From IMG/VR virus record IMGVR_UViG_3300042566_000075, positions 1-61,397 of that record: a DNA stretch of 61,397 nt. One strand, given 5' to 3'. The stretch is from a virus. Numbering within the stretch: the stretch's first letter is position 1; each line of letters opens with the position of its first letter. The notes beneath the pieces were generated by a model, which saw only the letters and a program-made list of their open reading frames with translations, was not told where the DNA came from and made no database searches. The position numbers and the translations under genes are program-made. Positions 42,739 through 49,291 of this stretch are shown piece by piece.

Positions 42739-44285
42739 TAGTAATATCCTTGATTGCGGTTCGACTTGAAATACTGGATTTCGTCCGGTTCGTCTAGCGT
42801 AGTAGTGATATAACCTCCACGCCTGAACCTATGTAGTGCCATAGACACCGTATCGACATAGTCATCGTTGGAACCTGCGGGAAATTCTGCAACTTCATCA
42901 ATGACTTCCTCGGCCCAGCGCGTCGCTGGTGCCCATACTCTACCAGACGCAAAGATATCAGCGATCCCGTTGAGTCGGCTTATCTTGTCATTACCCCGTG
43001 TCGGGGTGAACTCCTGCACCGGTATGCCCATGGCCCGCATCTCGTAGATGAGCGGCGCGCCTGACGCCTTTTTCTCGATGATAACCCCGTCTGGCTGCCA
43101 CTCTTTATACTCATCTATGGCCACACGCTTAAGCTCGGGGAACTCCATGCGGTCTCTGAAGGCATTCAGGAGGATAATGTTAGCCTGCGTCTCACCATTG
43201 TCGTCAGGGTGGTAGAACACACCCCACGTAGTACACGCCGAATAGTCGGCACGTTGTGTCTTCTCGAAGGCCGTATCCCAGCTTTGTAAGATAAAGTCAC
43301 AGCTTGGCGGGTCATCCCCTTCCCACTCCATCCACCACTCACGCTTGACGATAGCGGCCGACTCGGAGATGGGGTTCTGCTGATACTGCGCCATCCACTT
43401 GGAGTTAGGGACGTCGCGCTTAACTTTCTCAAGCTCGCTTAATTCCCAGAACTCAGGCCACAGTGGCTTCTCAGACGGAAGAATTGCTGGAAATTCAATG
43501 ACTTCCCACTCACCGATGGACTCGTTGGCAACGGCGTCTTTAATTATCTGCCCTGTCAGGTCACGCTTCGACCACCGCGTCATCACCACGACGATGGCCC
43601 CACCGGGCTGGAGACGCTGACGCGGCCCTGAGGTGTACCACTCGTAGGTCTTGTCGTAGATATCTGGGTTAACTTCTGCGATAGCAGCTTCCTGCTCGGA
43701 GTGCGGATCGTCGATGATGAGCACGTCAGCACCTTTACCAGTCACAGCACCGCCAATACCAATAGCGAAATAGTCTCCACCTTTGCTCGTATTCCAGCGT
43801 CCAGCTGCCTTAGAGTCCGAGGCCAGAACAAGGTCGGGGAAAATGTTGTGGTAAACCTCTGTATCTACAAGGTTTCTTACCTTACGACCGAAGCCTACGG
43901 CTAGCTCTGCTGTGTGCGAGCACTGAATGATCTTCTTATGGGGGAACTTGCCGAGGAACCATGCAGGTAACAAGTAAGAGGCGAACTCCGACTTTGTGTG
44001 TCGCGGTGGCATATTAATAATGAGCCGTTTGCACTCACCACGAGCAACCCGTTCAAACGCGTCTGCCATTTTTGCATGGTGTCGTCCCCCTATGAATGAC
44101 GGCCACACTTCCTTGACGAAGCCAAGGAACTTATCCTGTGCAACCTTCTTGGACTTCAGCTCGTGTAGCTTCTCCAACTCCGCAAGCAGTTTCTCCTGCT
44201 CCGGCAAGCTCAGCTTCGGCAGGATTTTGGGTATATCTTTGAGCGATATCGTCACGTGATATCCACCACTTCCCCGCGCAGCCAC
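42738..44285 (-). CDS. terL: Terminase large subunit
   Basis: A 515-residue packaging motor. The ATPase domain has Walker A PPRHTKS at 93-99 (Thr replaces the more common Gly) and Walker B VLIIDDP at about 189-194. The nuclease domain has Asp337 in SWDTAF, GVIIEKKASGAPLIYE near 407 and DDYVDTVSMALHRF near 480, which supply the expected acidic ligands. It cuts and pumps phage DNA into the procapsid. It follows the terminase small subunit and precedes the portal gene. Confidence 0.93.
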   Translation of the reverse strand: MAARGSGGYHVTISLKDIPKILPKLSLPEQEKLLAELEKLHELKSKKVAQDKFLGFVKEVWPSFIGGRHHAKMADAFERVARGECKRLIINMPPRHTKSEFASYLLPAWFLGKFPHKKIIQCSHTAELAVGFGRKVRNLVDTEVYHNIFPDLVLASDSKAAGRWNTSKGGDYFAIGIGGAVTGKGADVLIIDDPHSEQEAAIAEVNPDIYDKTYEWYTSGPRQRLQPGGAIVVVMTRWSKRDLTGQIIKDAVANESIGEWEVIEFPAILPSEKPLWPEFWELSELEKVKRDVPNSKWMAQYQQNPISESAAIVKREWWMEWEGDDPPSCDFILQSWDTAFEKTQRADYSACTTWGVFYHPDDNGETQANIILLNAFRDRMEFPELKRVAIDEYKEWQPDGVIIEKKASGAPLIYEMRAMGIPVQEFTPTRGNDKISRLNGIADIFASGRVWAPATRWAEEVIDEVAEFPAGSNDDYVDTVSMALHRFRRGGYITTTLDEPDEIQYFKSNRNQGYY

Positions 44286-44512
44286 TGACCCAGCATCAGC
44301 TGCATCTGACGCACATTCTCTTCGCCTATGGTAGTCTCGCCCTTGTCCGTGATTATCTTAGTGTCGTCGGTCGTCCAGCCTGCGTACATATCGCGCTTGG
44401 TGAAGGTCAGAACAGTCTCATCCCCTTCCATCAGCAGCGCAGTACCCGGAAGCTCTGCATCTTTAGGCGTGCCGGGACAAAACCCACGAAGTGCAGCGAT
44501 ACTAATCCTCAT
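44252..44512 (-). CDS. Small conserved protein between terminase subunits
   Basis: An 86-residue protein overlapping both neighbours by a few bases. Pattern ISIAALRGFCPGTPKDAELP ... GDETVLTFTKRDMYAGW suggests a beta-rich fold. I do not recognise it. Gene packing and codon frame support expression. Confidence 0.6.
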   Translation of the reverse strand: MRISIAALRGFCPGTPKDAELPGTALLMEGDETVLTFTKRDMYAGWTTDDTKIITDKGETTIGEENVRQMQLMLGQWLRGEVVDIT

Positions 44513-45155
44513 CTTTTTTACCCATGTCAGCTAGCTGAGCTTCTTCCATCTCGTCTAGCTCGCCAAACCCTGTATCCAGTATCTCTTCGATCTCGTTGTG
44601 GTCGAAGTGCGCTAGTTCTTCCTCGATAGTCTGCCCGAGGGGTGTGATGTCGATGATGTCTGCGTTCAGTAACCGCTTGACGCGCTCCTTAATCGCATTC
44701 TCCAGCTCTGTCGGGTCTTTGTAGTTGATCGTAATCTCGGACTTGGAAGTGAACAGGCCAATATCGCTGTGCTTACCTAGTAGCTCAAGCGCCTTCAGTT
44801 CTACCTTAGGATCACCGTAGTTCGCTAGCTCCATGAGCTTGAACGTAATTGCAGCCCGCACTTGGTTTGCATCTAGTGCCAACTGTTGGCCATAGGCACG
44901 CAGGAACTGGGCCGCACCAAATGCAGTTGTGACCTGATTGAGGTTCTTGGTTTCCCGCTTCTGCACCATGTCGGCAAGCTTCTTAGCTTCCTTAGCGGTG
45001 TTCTCATCCAACTCTAGCGGCGCACCCATGTTAACAAGGAGTTCTGCAGTGTTCCCCGCTAACGCAATCTCTTCAAGAAGCGACGTGGGTTTCTCTTCGA
45101 CGGTGTCGTAAGGCACCGGATATGCGTTGGAAGGTTCTACTTTGATAACGGGCAT
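44502..45155 (-). CDS. terS: Terminase small subunit
   Basis: A 217-residue protein from ATG 45155, preceded by the moderate GGATG at 8 nt. The open frame extends about 390 nt upstream, but that part is low-complexity and lies over the regulatory region. The segment YGDPKVELKALELLGKHSDI and EITINYKDPTELENAIKERV is typical of DNA-binding small terminases, followed by an acidic helical tail. It should recognise the packaging site and start the late operon. Confidence 0.7.
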   Translation of the reverse strand: MPVIKVEPSNAYPVPYDTVEEKPTSLLEEIALAGNTAELLVNMGAPLELDENTAKEAKKLADMVQKRETKNLNQVTTAFGAAQFLRAYGQQLALDANQVRAAITFKLMELANYGDPKVELKALELLGKHSDIGLFTSKSEITINYKDPTELENAIKERVKRLLNADIIDITPLGQTIEEELAHFDHNEIEEILDTGFGELDEMEEAQLADMGKKDED

Positions 45156-45301
45156 GTGTGCAGCATCCGGTTTGAGGGAAGCAGTGAAGCCGTGCGTGTA
45201 ACAGGCTAGGTACAACAATGTAAAGGGGAAAAGGGGGGTGACGCAAACTGAGGGAAGCACCACCCCACCCAAGGGCATCGCATGGCAAAATGCGATGACG
45301 A

Positions 45302-45329
45302 ATACTACCGCACGGGTTTTGCATGTCAA
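45302..45329 (-). promoter_or_regulatory. Candidate sigma70 promoter for the late operon
   Basis: On the minus strand, -35 TTGACA (45324-45329) and, after 16 nt, -10 TAGTAT (45302-45307, 4 of 6 matches). It points toward the small terminase gene, leaving a leader of roughly 140 nt. Confidence 0.5.
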
Positions 45330-45341
45330 GGTACCATAGAC

Positions 45342-45354
45342 GGGGGGTGTTTCT
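45342..45354 (+). repeat. 13-bp G-run repeat, copy 1
   Basis: GGGGGGTGTTTCT, identical to 45423-45435. Part of the G-run cluster in the divergent regulatory region. Confidence 0.9.
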
Positions 45355-45416
45355 ATGTGCGGGCAAGACGGATACTGGCTAGAAAAAATAGGGGGTGGGG
45401 GGTCTTGATTTGACAT

Positions 45417-45428
45417 TGTATAGGGGGG
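45417..45428 (+). repeat. 12-bp G-run repeat, copy 1
   Basis: TGTATAGGGGGG, identical to 45467-45478, and overlapping the second 13-bp repeat. It is suggestive of a short iterated binding site. Confidence 0.9.
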
Positions 45429-45435
45429 TGTTTCT
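45423..45435 (+). repeat. 13-bp G-run repeat, copy 2
   Basis: GGGGGGTGTTTCT, identical to 45342-45354. Confidence 0.9.
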
Positions 45436-45444
45436 GGGATGTGC

Positions 45445-45453
45445 TGATATAAT
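45445..45453 (+). promoter_or_regulatory. Candidate extended -10 promoter for early genes
   Basis: TGATATAAT is a perfect extended -10 (TGn plus TATAAT at 45448-45453). No good -35 lies at the expected spacing, which extended -10 promoters tolerate. It would start transcription near 45460, reading into the first early gene. Confidence 0.55.
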
Positions 45454-45466
45454 GTGCAAAATAGTA

Positions 45467-45478
45467 TGTATAGGGGGG
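45467..45478 (+). repeat. 12-bp G-run repeat, copy 2
   Basis: TGTATAGGGGGG, identical to 45417-45428, just downstream of the extended -10. Confidence 0.9.
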
Positions 45479-45493
45479 CGGCACCTTGTCTGT

Positions 45494-45522
45494 GGGGCGA
45501 GGGGGGTCGGGGGGCGGTGGGG
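45494..45522 (+). other. G-quadruplex motif
   Basis: Four tracts of 4, 6, 6 and 4 guanines at 45494-45497, 45501-45506, 45509-45514 and 45519-45522 are separated by loops of 3, 2 and 4 nt. This is a strong canonical quadruplex pattern on the plus strand, and it would lie in the early leader RNA. Confidence 0.8.
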
Positions 45523-45577
45523 TAAACAGAACAAAGAACGAACAACCCTGCACCCCCACCGGAACAAAACGTGAAAC

Positions 45578-45590
45578 CTCACTTTGTTAG
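45578..45590. promoter_or_regulatory. Dispersed palindrome site 1 (one mismatch)
   Basis: CTCACTTTGTTAG, one change from CTAAC-N3-GTTAG. It lies in the leader of the first early gene. Confidence 0.6.
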
Positions 45591-45697
45591 GTAGTTTCGT
45601 GCGATTTTTCTTGTGTTATCCCTCAAATTGTGGGACAAACAAATCATCGAGAGAGCAACAACGCTACTCGATACCACACACAATAGGAGCAAACATT

Positions 45698-46180
45698 ATG
45701 ACTAACACAGTATCAGTAACAGCAGCACGCAATGCCTACATGAAGGCTACCGAGTCTACATATGGTAAGCTGCGCGAATATGCCGAGAGCCTTACCGAGC
45801 AGCTAGGCGAAGGTTGGTGGCTTATCCCAATGAAAGGCCCGCTGTCTGGTAATGAAGCCAAGGTGCGGGAAGCTATCCGAGCAGAGAAGGCTCTAGTGCT
45901 TGAGCTAGCCAAGGAGAAGAAGGCCAAGAACCCTAAGTATAATGAGTATAAGCCTTGGTCTGACGTGCTTAAGTATGTGAAGCCTGAAGTCAAGAAGGGT
46001 GCTGGTGCTAATGCGCCACGGGATATCCACGACCGCTTTGTCACCGAGCTTACCAAGCTCTATAAGGCAGGCAAGGCAGATGAGAACCCGACCGAGGCAA
46101 CACTCGACGCTACGTTCTTTATCGGCAAGGGCCTCGAAATACTCGGCATCGACCTGACACAATTCAACCTAATGGACTAA
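45698..46180 (+). CDS. First early protein, unknown function
   Basis: A 160-residue protein. I use ATG 45698, 8 nt after AGGAG, not the longer frame from 45584. It is mostly helical (SVTAARNAYMKATESTYGKL; AKVREAIRAEKALVLELAKE) with a Lys-rich middle and ends in FFIGKGLEILGIDLTQF. No domain is recognised. It is followed by two hairpins, so it may be transcribed alone at high level. Confidence 0.75.
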   Translation: MTNTVSVTAARNAYMKATESTYGKLREYAESLTEQLGEGWWLIPMKGPLSGNEAKVREAIRAEKALVLELAKEKKAKNPKYNEYKPWSDVLKYVKPEVKKGAGANAPRDIHDRFVTELTKLYKAGKADENPTEATLDATFFIGKGLEILGIDLTQFNLMD

Positions 46181-46187
46181 TCGGGAA

Positions 46188-46207
46188 GGGGAGGCGCAAG
46201 CCTCCCC
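46188..46207 (+). other. Perfect GNRA-loop hairpin after early gene 1
   Basis: GGGGAGGC (46188-46195), GCAA tetraloop, GCCTCCCC (46200-46207). There is no T-run, so it is not a normal terminator; it may protect the mRNA 3' end. Confidence 0.7.
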
Positions 46208-46210
46208 GAC

Positions 46211-46223
46211 CTAACTAAGTTAC
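46211..46223. promoter_or_regulatory. Dispersed palindrome site 2
   Basis: CTAACTAAGTTAC (core intact, outer base differs), between two hairpins. Confidence 0.7.
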
Positions 46224-46237
46224 AACCCCTCACCGAA

Positions 46238-46264
46238 CCCTCATGCGCAAGCATGGGGGTTTTT
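46238..46264 (+). terminator. Rho-independent terminator with GCAA loop
   Basis: CCCTCATGC pairs with GCATGGGGG (one G-T pair) across a GCAA loop and is followed by TTTTT. It ends the transcript of the first early gene. Confidence 0.85.
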
Positions 46265-46295
46265 GTTTGCACCTCGCACAGCAGGGTGAACGCGT

Positions 46296-46308
46296 CTAAC
46301 TTAGTTAG
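46296..46308. promoter_or_regulatory. Dispersed palindrome site 3
   Basis: CTAACTTAGTTAG, both half-sites perfect, in non-coding DNA. Confidence 0.75.
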
Positions 46309-46363
46309 GTGTCGCCATGATAGTAGTCCTGCGGATGAGGCGACCAAGTGGGTAGGTGAAAAC

Positions 46364-46787
46364 CTTACAATACATAAACCTTACGTTACTAGCCCTAACT
46401 AAGTTAGACCCCCATGATAGTAAGCATGAGGATGAGGCGACCGAGGTATTGTAAGGAAAGTTGGGTAACGTAAGAAAAGTAAGCCCTATTGTAAGAAAAT
46501 GACCCACGCATTTCTGCGCTTTGTAAGGGTCGTAAGGGTTGTAAGGTTTTTTTCAGGGTTCGCTCCGGAAAGACGCCCTCTCGCAGATGCACCGCGTAAC
46601 CCGTAAGAAAAATCGCCCCAGCCCTTATTATTATTATTTTTACCTTACTTTCTTACATTACAACCAATTTCCTTACTGAAACCCGCAGGCTTCTGCCATT
46701 TTCTATTGTAAGTTTTTCTCTCTCACTTTTCTTACATTACCCCAATTTTCCTTACAAAGCGCAGTTTTCCGTCACCCATTTCCTTAC
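46364..46787. other. Candidate replication origin: GTAAG/CTTAC array with AT-rich core
   Basis: Eighteen copies of GTAAG or its complement. Nine GTAAG run at 46420, 46451, 46470, 46479, 46491, 46523, 46532, 46541 and 46603. An AT-rich TTATTATTATTATTTTT core (46624-46640) follows. Then come mostly CTTAC at 46644, 46652, 46672, 46731, 46751 and 46783, with one GTAAG at 46708. Two more CTTAC lie at 46364 and 46380. The extended consensus is about TGTAAGRAAA. Inverted iterons around a melting region resemble an initiator-bound origin; this is inference. Confidence 0.55.
46395..46407. promoter_or_regulatory. Dispersed palindrome site 4
   Basis: CTAACTAAGTTAG, perfect half-sites, at the left edge of the GTAAG array. 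Confidence 0.75.
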
Positions 46788-46792
46788 ACTGC

Positions 46793-46805
46793 CTAACCTT
46801 GTTAG
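46793..46805. promoter_or_regulatory. Dispersed palindrome site 5
   Basis: CTAACCTTGTTAG, 5 nt before the 19-bp promoter block of promoter A and 27 nt before its -35. Confidence 0.8.
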
Positions 46806-46810
46806 ACGTG

Positions 46811-46861
46811 CCCGACCTCGTGCCCACATGACTTGACATAAGAGGGACTTTGTGTTACATT
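46811..46861 (+). promoter_or_regulatory. Promoter A with 19-bp upstream block
   Basis: CCCGACCTCGTGCCCACAT (46811-46829), then -35 TTGACA (46833-46838), a 17-nt spacer and -10 TACATT (46856-46861). Block and spacing are shared with promoter B at 49167. The start of the transcript (AAAAAGAAAAA) is also shared. The block may bind an activator. Confidence 0.8.
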
Positions 46862-46903
46862 AAAAAGAAAAACAAAAGGCCAGACAGGTTCGACCCAACG
46901 GAC

Positions 46904-46916
46904 CTAACAAAGTTAG
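46904..46916. promoter_or_regulatory. Dispersed palindrome site 6
   Basis: CTAACAAAGTTAG, 2 nt before AAGGAG of the zinc-finger gene, downstream of promoter A. Confidence 0.8.
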
Positions 46917-46930
46917 AGAAGGAGCAAAAT

Positions 46931-47122
46931 ATGCACTGCAATTGTGGCGATGAAATAAATCCGAGACGCGTAGCCCTTGGCTACCGAACATGTCCTGTGT
47001 GTGGGGACCGAGAGGCACGGCAGGTAAAGTTTACCACTGTGCCTCTCAACAAGTCCAACTACGTTGTGGTCTCCGACTACCGCGAACTGGCATGGCTCAA
47101 CCCTAAGAACGTCAACATCTAA
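46931..47122 (+). CDS. Small zinc-finger protein
   Basis: A 63-residue protein from ATG 46931, 6 nt after AAGGAG. Cysteines 3, 5, 21 and 24 (MHCNCGDEIN, TCPVCGDRE) form a likely zinc finger, similar in size and pattern to DksA/TraR-like fingers, although the coiled coil of that family is absent. First gene after promoter A; may be a regulator or an RNA/DNA adaptor. Confidence 0.7.
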   Translation: MHCNCGDEINPRRVALGYRTCPVCGDREARQVKFTTVPLNKSNYVVVSDYRELAWLNPKNVNI

Positions 47123-47131
47123 CAAAGTGAG
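47119..47131. promoter_or_regulatory. Dispersed palindrome site 7 (one mismatch)
   Basis: CTAACAAAGTGAG. It overlaps the TAA stop of the zinc-finger gene and the ribosome site (GTGAGG) of the next gene. Confidence 0.6.
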
Positions 47132-47139
47132 GAATGAAA

Positions 47140-47379
47140 ATGGTTAGTGACTTAAGCATTAAGATGAAAGCGGCTGTCCTGCTACGCAGATATGACCAGC
47201 TACGCAGAGAGCTACGAGAGACAGAGTATGAGTTAGGCCCAGCCGTGGCCGAATACGGCATACAGACTGGACGCCGAGGCCTATCGAAAGACCACTTCCG
47301 TAGCGAACTTGAACGTGAGGAACTTATCCGACTGGAGATAGCAGCCGAGCGTGACGCATGGGAGAAAGCAAATGGATGA
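47140..47379 (+). CDS. Small helical early protein
   Basis: A 79-residue protein; ATG 47140 lies 7 nt after GTGAGG. It is almost wholly helical and charged (LLRRYDQLRRELRETEYELG), likely a coiled-coil dimer. Function is unknown. Confidence 0.6.
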   Translation: MVSDLSIKMKAAVLLRRYDQLRRELRETEYELGPAVAEYGIQTGRRGLSKDHFRSELEREELIRLEIAAERDAWEKANG

Positions 47380-47521
47380 GCTGAACGATTGGGACAAGGT
47401 AGCACTGGCCTTCGACATACTGGAGAACGCCGAGGTGATGCAGGAGTTTGACACAACACTATGGATACAGGTGGACCGCGACTTGTGGGAAGCCTTTTGC
47501 GAAGAAGGATATAACGGATGA
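47372..47521 (+). CDS. Small acidic early protein
   Basis: A 49-residue protein whose ATG lies inside the end of the previous gene and whose TGA overlaps the next ATG. The product is acidic (LAFDILENAEVMQEFDTTLW). It is supported by packing only. Confidence 0.5.
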   Translation: MDELNDWDKVALAFDILENAEVMQEFDTTLWIQVDRDLWEAFCEEGYNG

Positions 47522-47676
47522 CCGAACAACCAACCAAAGACCGCAACTACTACCGCATGCTCACCAACAACGAGCTTATCGCCACCGCCAAGGAACGCTT
47601 ACACCTAACAGAGTTAGAGCAGGTGCTAACCGAGCGGTTACTAAAAGCCGAGCGCGAGAGGAAGAACAATGACTAA
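47518..47676 (+). CDS. Small helical early protein carrying a palindrome site
   Basis: A 52-residue charged helical protein (NNELIATAKERLHLTELEQV). Start overlaps the upstream stop. The palindrome at 47605-47617 encodes the L-T-E-L codons of this gene. Confidence 0.5.
   Translation: MTEQPTKDRNYYRMLTNNELIATAKERLHLTELEQVLTERLLKAERERKNND
47605..47617. promoter_or_regulatory. Dispersed palindrome site 8 (in coding sequence)
   Basis: CTAACAGAGTTAG read as CTA ACA GAG TTA in the gene at 47518. Confidence 0.75.
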
Positions 47677-47767
47677 CACACTACTACATATAGCAGCCGA
47701 GATATTCTTCGTAAGCGCAGGTATCTTCGCAGTGTGGGCCATCCACACAACCATCAAGGGGAAATGA
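47669..47767 (+). CDS. Tiny membrane peptide
   Basis: A 32-residue peptide with one hydrophobic segment (IAAEIFFVSAGIFAVWAI). Its start overlaps the previous gene and it ends 1 nt before the next ATG. Such packing suggests real expression; function unknown. Confidence 0.45.
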   Translation: MTNTLLHIAAEIFFVSAGIFAVWAIHTTIKGK

Positions 47768-47768
47768 C

Positions 47769-48185
47769 ATGGGTTATCGGTCAGAAGTAGATGTAGTTAT
47801 CTACGCACCAGTGGACAGCGGCACATCATACCCGTTGCTCAAGCTGTGGTTCGACGAGAACTACCCCGTCAAGGAAGCCAAGGACGAATGGGAAGCGAGG
47901 ATTACCTACGACCCAGAGAGCCGAGGCATCTCCGTCTACTACAATGACGTGAAGTGGTATGACACCTACGAACATCCGCAAGCGGTGGAGAGAGTGTTCG
48001 ATGCCATCGACCGACTGCTAGACGAGCAAGCAGTGTTGGGCGACCCCACGGCGTTCAACATAGCATGGGAGTTTGTGCGCCTTGGCGAGGAAGACCAAGA
48101 CACCGAGATAAGGATGAGCGCCAACGCAGATGCGGTAATCGCAGTGAACCGCTCAACAGAGATATCGTTTCAATCACAAGCCTAA
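47769..48185 (+). CDS. Conserved early phage protein
   Basis: A 138-residue protein beginning GYRSEVDVVIYAPVDSG. The strand-helix pattern (ISVYYNDVKWYDTYEHPQAV; RVFDAIDRLLDE) is familiar from small proteins of uncharacterised family in phage early regions. ATG follows AAGGGGAAATGAC. No catalytic residues can be named. Confidence 0.65.
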   Translation: MGYRSEVDVVIYAPVDSGTSYPLLKLWFDENYPVKEAKDEWEARITYDPESRGISVYYNDVKWYDTYEHPQAVERVFDAIDRLLDEQAVLGDPTAFNIAWEFVRLGEEDQDTEIRMSANADAVIAVNRSTEISFQSQA

Positions 48186-48194
48186 CAAAGTTAG
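48182..48194. promoter_or_regulatory. Dispersed palindrome site 9
   Basis: CTAACAAAGTTAG. It overlaps the stop of the upstream gene and abuts the AAGGAG of the next. Confidence 0.8.
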
Positions 48195-48207
48195 AAGGAG
48201 CAAACAC

Positions 48208-49152
48208 ATGGGCTGGAATAATCACTACCGCAACTGGGACATACCCAGACTTGCATCATACAACGACGCAGTGAAGCGCGAGGCGACAGTCAAACCTATT
48301 CGCGGCGATGCTAACGGAACTAAGCCGCTGGGTGCGCGCAACAAGAAATACTACAACATACGCAAGGAGGGTAATGACATCGTGGTGCGGATGCATGCCA
48401 CGGACATCGTGCGTTACCATCCAGATAATACGCTAACCATACAGAATGGTGGCTGGGTATCGCCCTCGACGCACGACATGTTCAACATGTTACTTGGGCT
48501 ACATATGCGCACCTTCCACTACAGGGCTTGGGTTACTTGCTACATGCGCAGGGCCATAGGGTCAAACGCGCCTGAGATTGTGCATGGCGAGTGGCGGCTA
48601 CCTAACAACGTGCCAGTGAGGATTGTCCCGCACGAAGGCCACTGGCTACTCGACGACATGGAAGAGAACGTGACGCATGCGGTCAACCGCAAGGCAGCTA
48701 ACAAAGTTAGGAAGGAATACGCAGGGTTTCGGACATACCTCTCCGCAATGACCAAGCTGCGCACCGAGTATGTATCGCAGCCGCGCTGGAATGGGCCTGA
48801 TGTGACCCTACCCGTGGTGAAGGTAAGCCGCAGTGAGCTTGAGGCGCACAACCTCATAGACTACACCGCTGTGGTGGAAGCTAACCGCAAGTGCGCGTCA
48901 CAAGGAGACAACCTCAAGGGACTGATACGTAGCGACAAGCCGGAGGATAACTACCGAGCCTTGCTTACTATCATGAGAAGTGCCCACGAGGGACGGTATT
49001 GGATTAGCTCCGAGGGTATATCCATCGCACCAGAGCGCATAACCAAAACGTTCGAAGAACTAGTCATGTTCATGCACCGCTATGAGGTGCTGGAGCGCAA
49101 GCCAGCGAAGCGGGGTGTGCCGACACGGGACCGCTATATAAATTGGTTCTAA
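48208..49152 (+). CDS. Conserved early protein, unknown function
   Basis: A 314-residue protein; ATG 7 nt after AAGGAG. Its N-terminal half (KPLGARNKKYYNIRKEGNDI, VVRMHATDIVRYHPDNTLTI, GGWVSPSTHDMFNMLLGL) is a block shared by many phage proteins of unknown role. The C-terminal half is helical and basic and includes AANKVRKEY, encoded by a palindrome site. It ends at palindrome 11, which overlaps its TAA. Confidence 0.7.
   Translation: MGWNNHYRNWDIPRLASYNDAVKREATVKPIRGDANGTKPLGARNKKYYNIRKEGNDIVVRMHATDIVRYHPDNTLTIQNGGWVSPSTHDMFNMLLGLHMRTFHYRAWVTCYMRRAIGSNAPEIVHGEWRLPNNVPVRIVPHEGHWLLDDMEENVTHAVNRKAANKVRKEYAGFRTYLSAMTKLRTEYVSQPRWNGPDVTLPVVKVSRSELEAHNLIDYTAVVEANRKCASQGDNLKGLIRSDKPEDNYRALLTIMRSAHEGRYWISSEGISIAPERITKTFEELVMFMHRYEVLERKPAKRGVPTRDRYINWF
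48698..48710. promoter_or_regulatory. Dispersed palindrome site 10 (in coding sequence)
   Basis: CTAACAAAGTTAG, read as GCT AAC AAA GTT AGG. Confidence 0.75.
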
Positions 49153-49161
49153 CAAAGTTAG
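49149..49161. promoter_or_regulatory. Dispersed palindrome site 11
   Basis: CTAACAAAGTTAG, 5 nt before the block of promoter B. Same geometry as site 5 with promoter A. Confidence 0.85.
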
Positions 49162-49166
49162 AGGTC

Positions 49167-49217
49167 CCCGACCTCGTGCCCACATCACTTGACTTGGGTA
49201 TATTATTGTGCTACAAT
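49167..49217 (+). promoter_or_regulatory. Promoter B with 19-bp upstream block
   Basis: The same 19-bp block as promoter A (49167-49185), -35 TTGACT (49189-49194), 17-nt spacer, -10 TACAAT (49212-49217). The downstream palindrome is site 12. It drives the AAA+/VWA operon. Confidence 0.85.
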
Positions 49218-49260
49218 AAAAAGAAAAAGCTGGGAAATCAGCCACCTAGAGTAAACAAAC

Positions 49261-49273
49261 CTAACAAAGTTAC
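49261..49273. promoter_or_regulatory. Dispersed palindrome site 12
   Basis: CTAACAAAGTTAC between promoter B and the ribosome site of the AAA+ gene. Confidence 0.8.
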
Positions 49274-49291
49274 ACACGAAGGAGCAATATA

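Larger units (their letters stand above)
45156..45697. other. Divergent regulatory region (no gene)
   Basis: About 540 bp between the late (minus) and early (plus) operons. It holds a candidate promoter on each strand, repeated G-runs, a G-quadruplex motif at 45494-45522 and one imperfect copy of the dispersed palindrome. No ORF has a credible ribosome site. Upstream extension of the small terminase frame into this region gives low-complexity sequence and is rejected. Confidence 0.7.
46181..46930. other. Long non-coding interval with candidate origin
   Basis: About 750 bp without a credible gene. In order it holds two hairpins, three palindrome sites, the GTAAG/CTTAC array around an AT-rich core, a fourth palindrome, a promoter and a fifth palindrome. 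Short minus-strand ORFs are present but lack ribosome sites and ride on the repeats. Confidence 0.7.

Noticed and set aside
45410-45438. TTGACA at 45410 as a -35 for early genes
   Set aside because: No -10-like sequence lies 16-18 nt downstream; the TATAAT at 45448 is too far, so I keep it as an independent extended -10.
45156-45545. Upstream extension of the small terminase frame to 347 residues
   Set aside because: The added part is low-complexity Pro/His/Cys sequence over promoters and G-runs with no ribosome site; ATG 45155 gives a normal TerS length.
46301-46592. Minus-strand ORFs in the non-coding interval
   Set aside because: They run across the GTAAG array and palindromes and lack ribosome sites and coding character.
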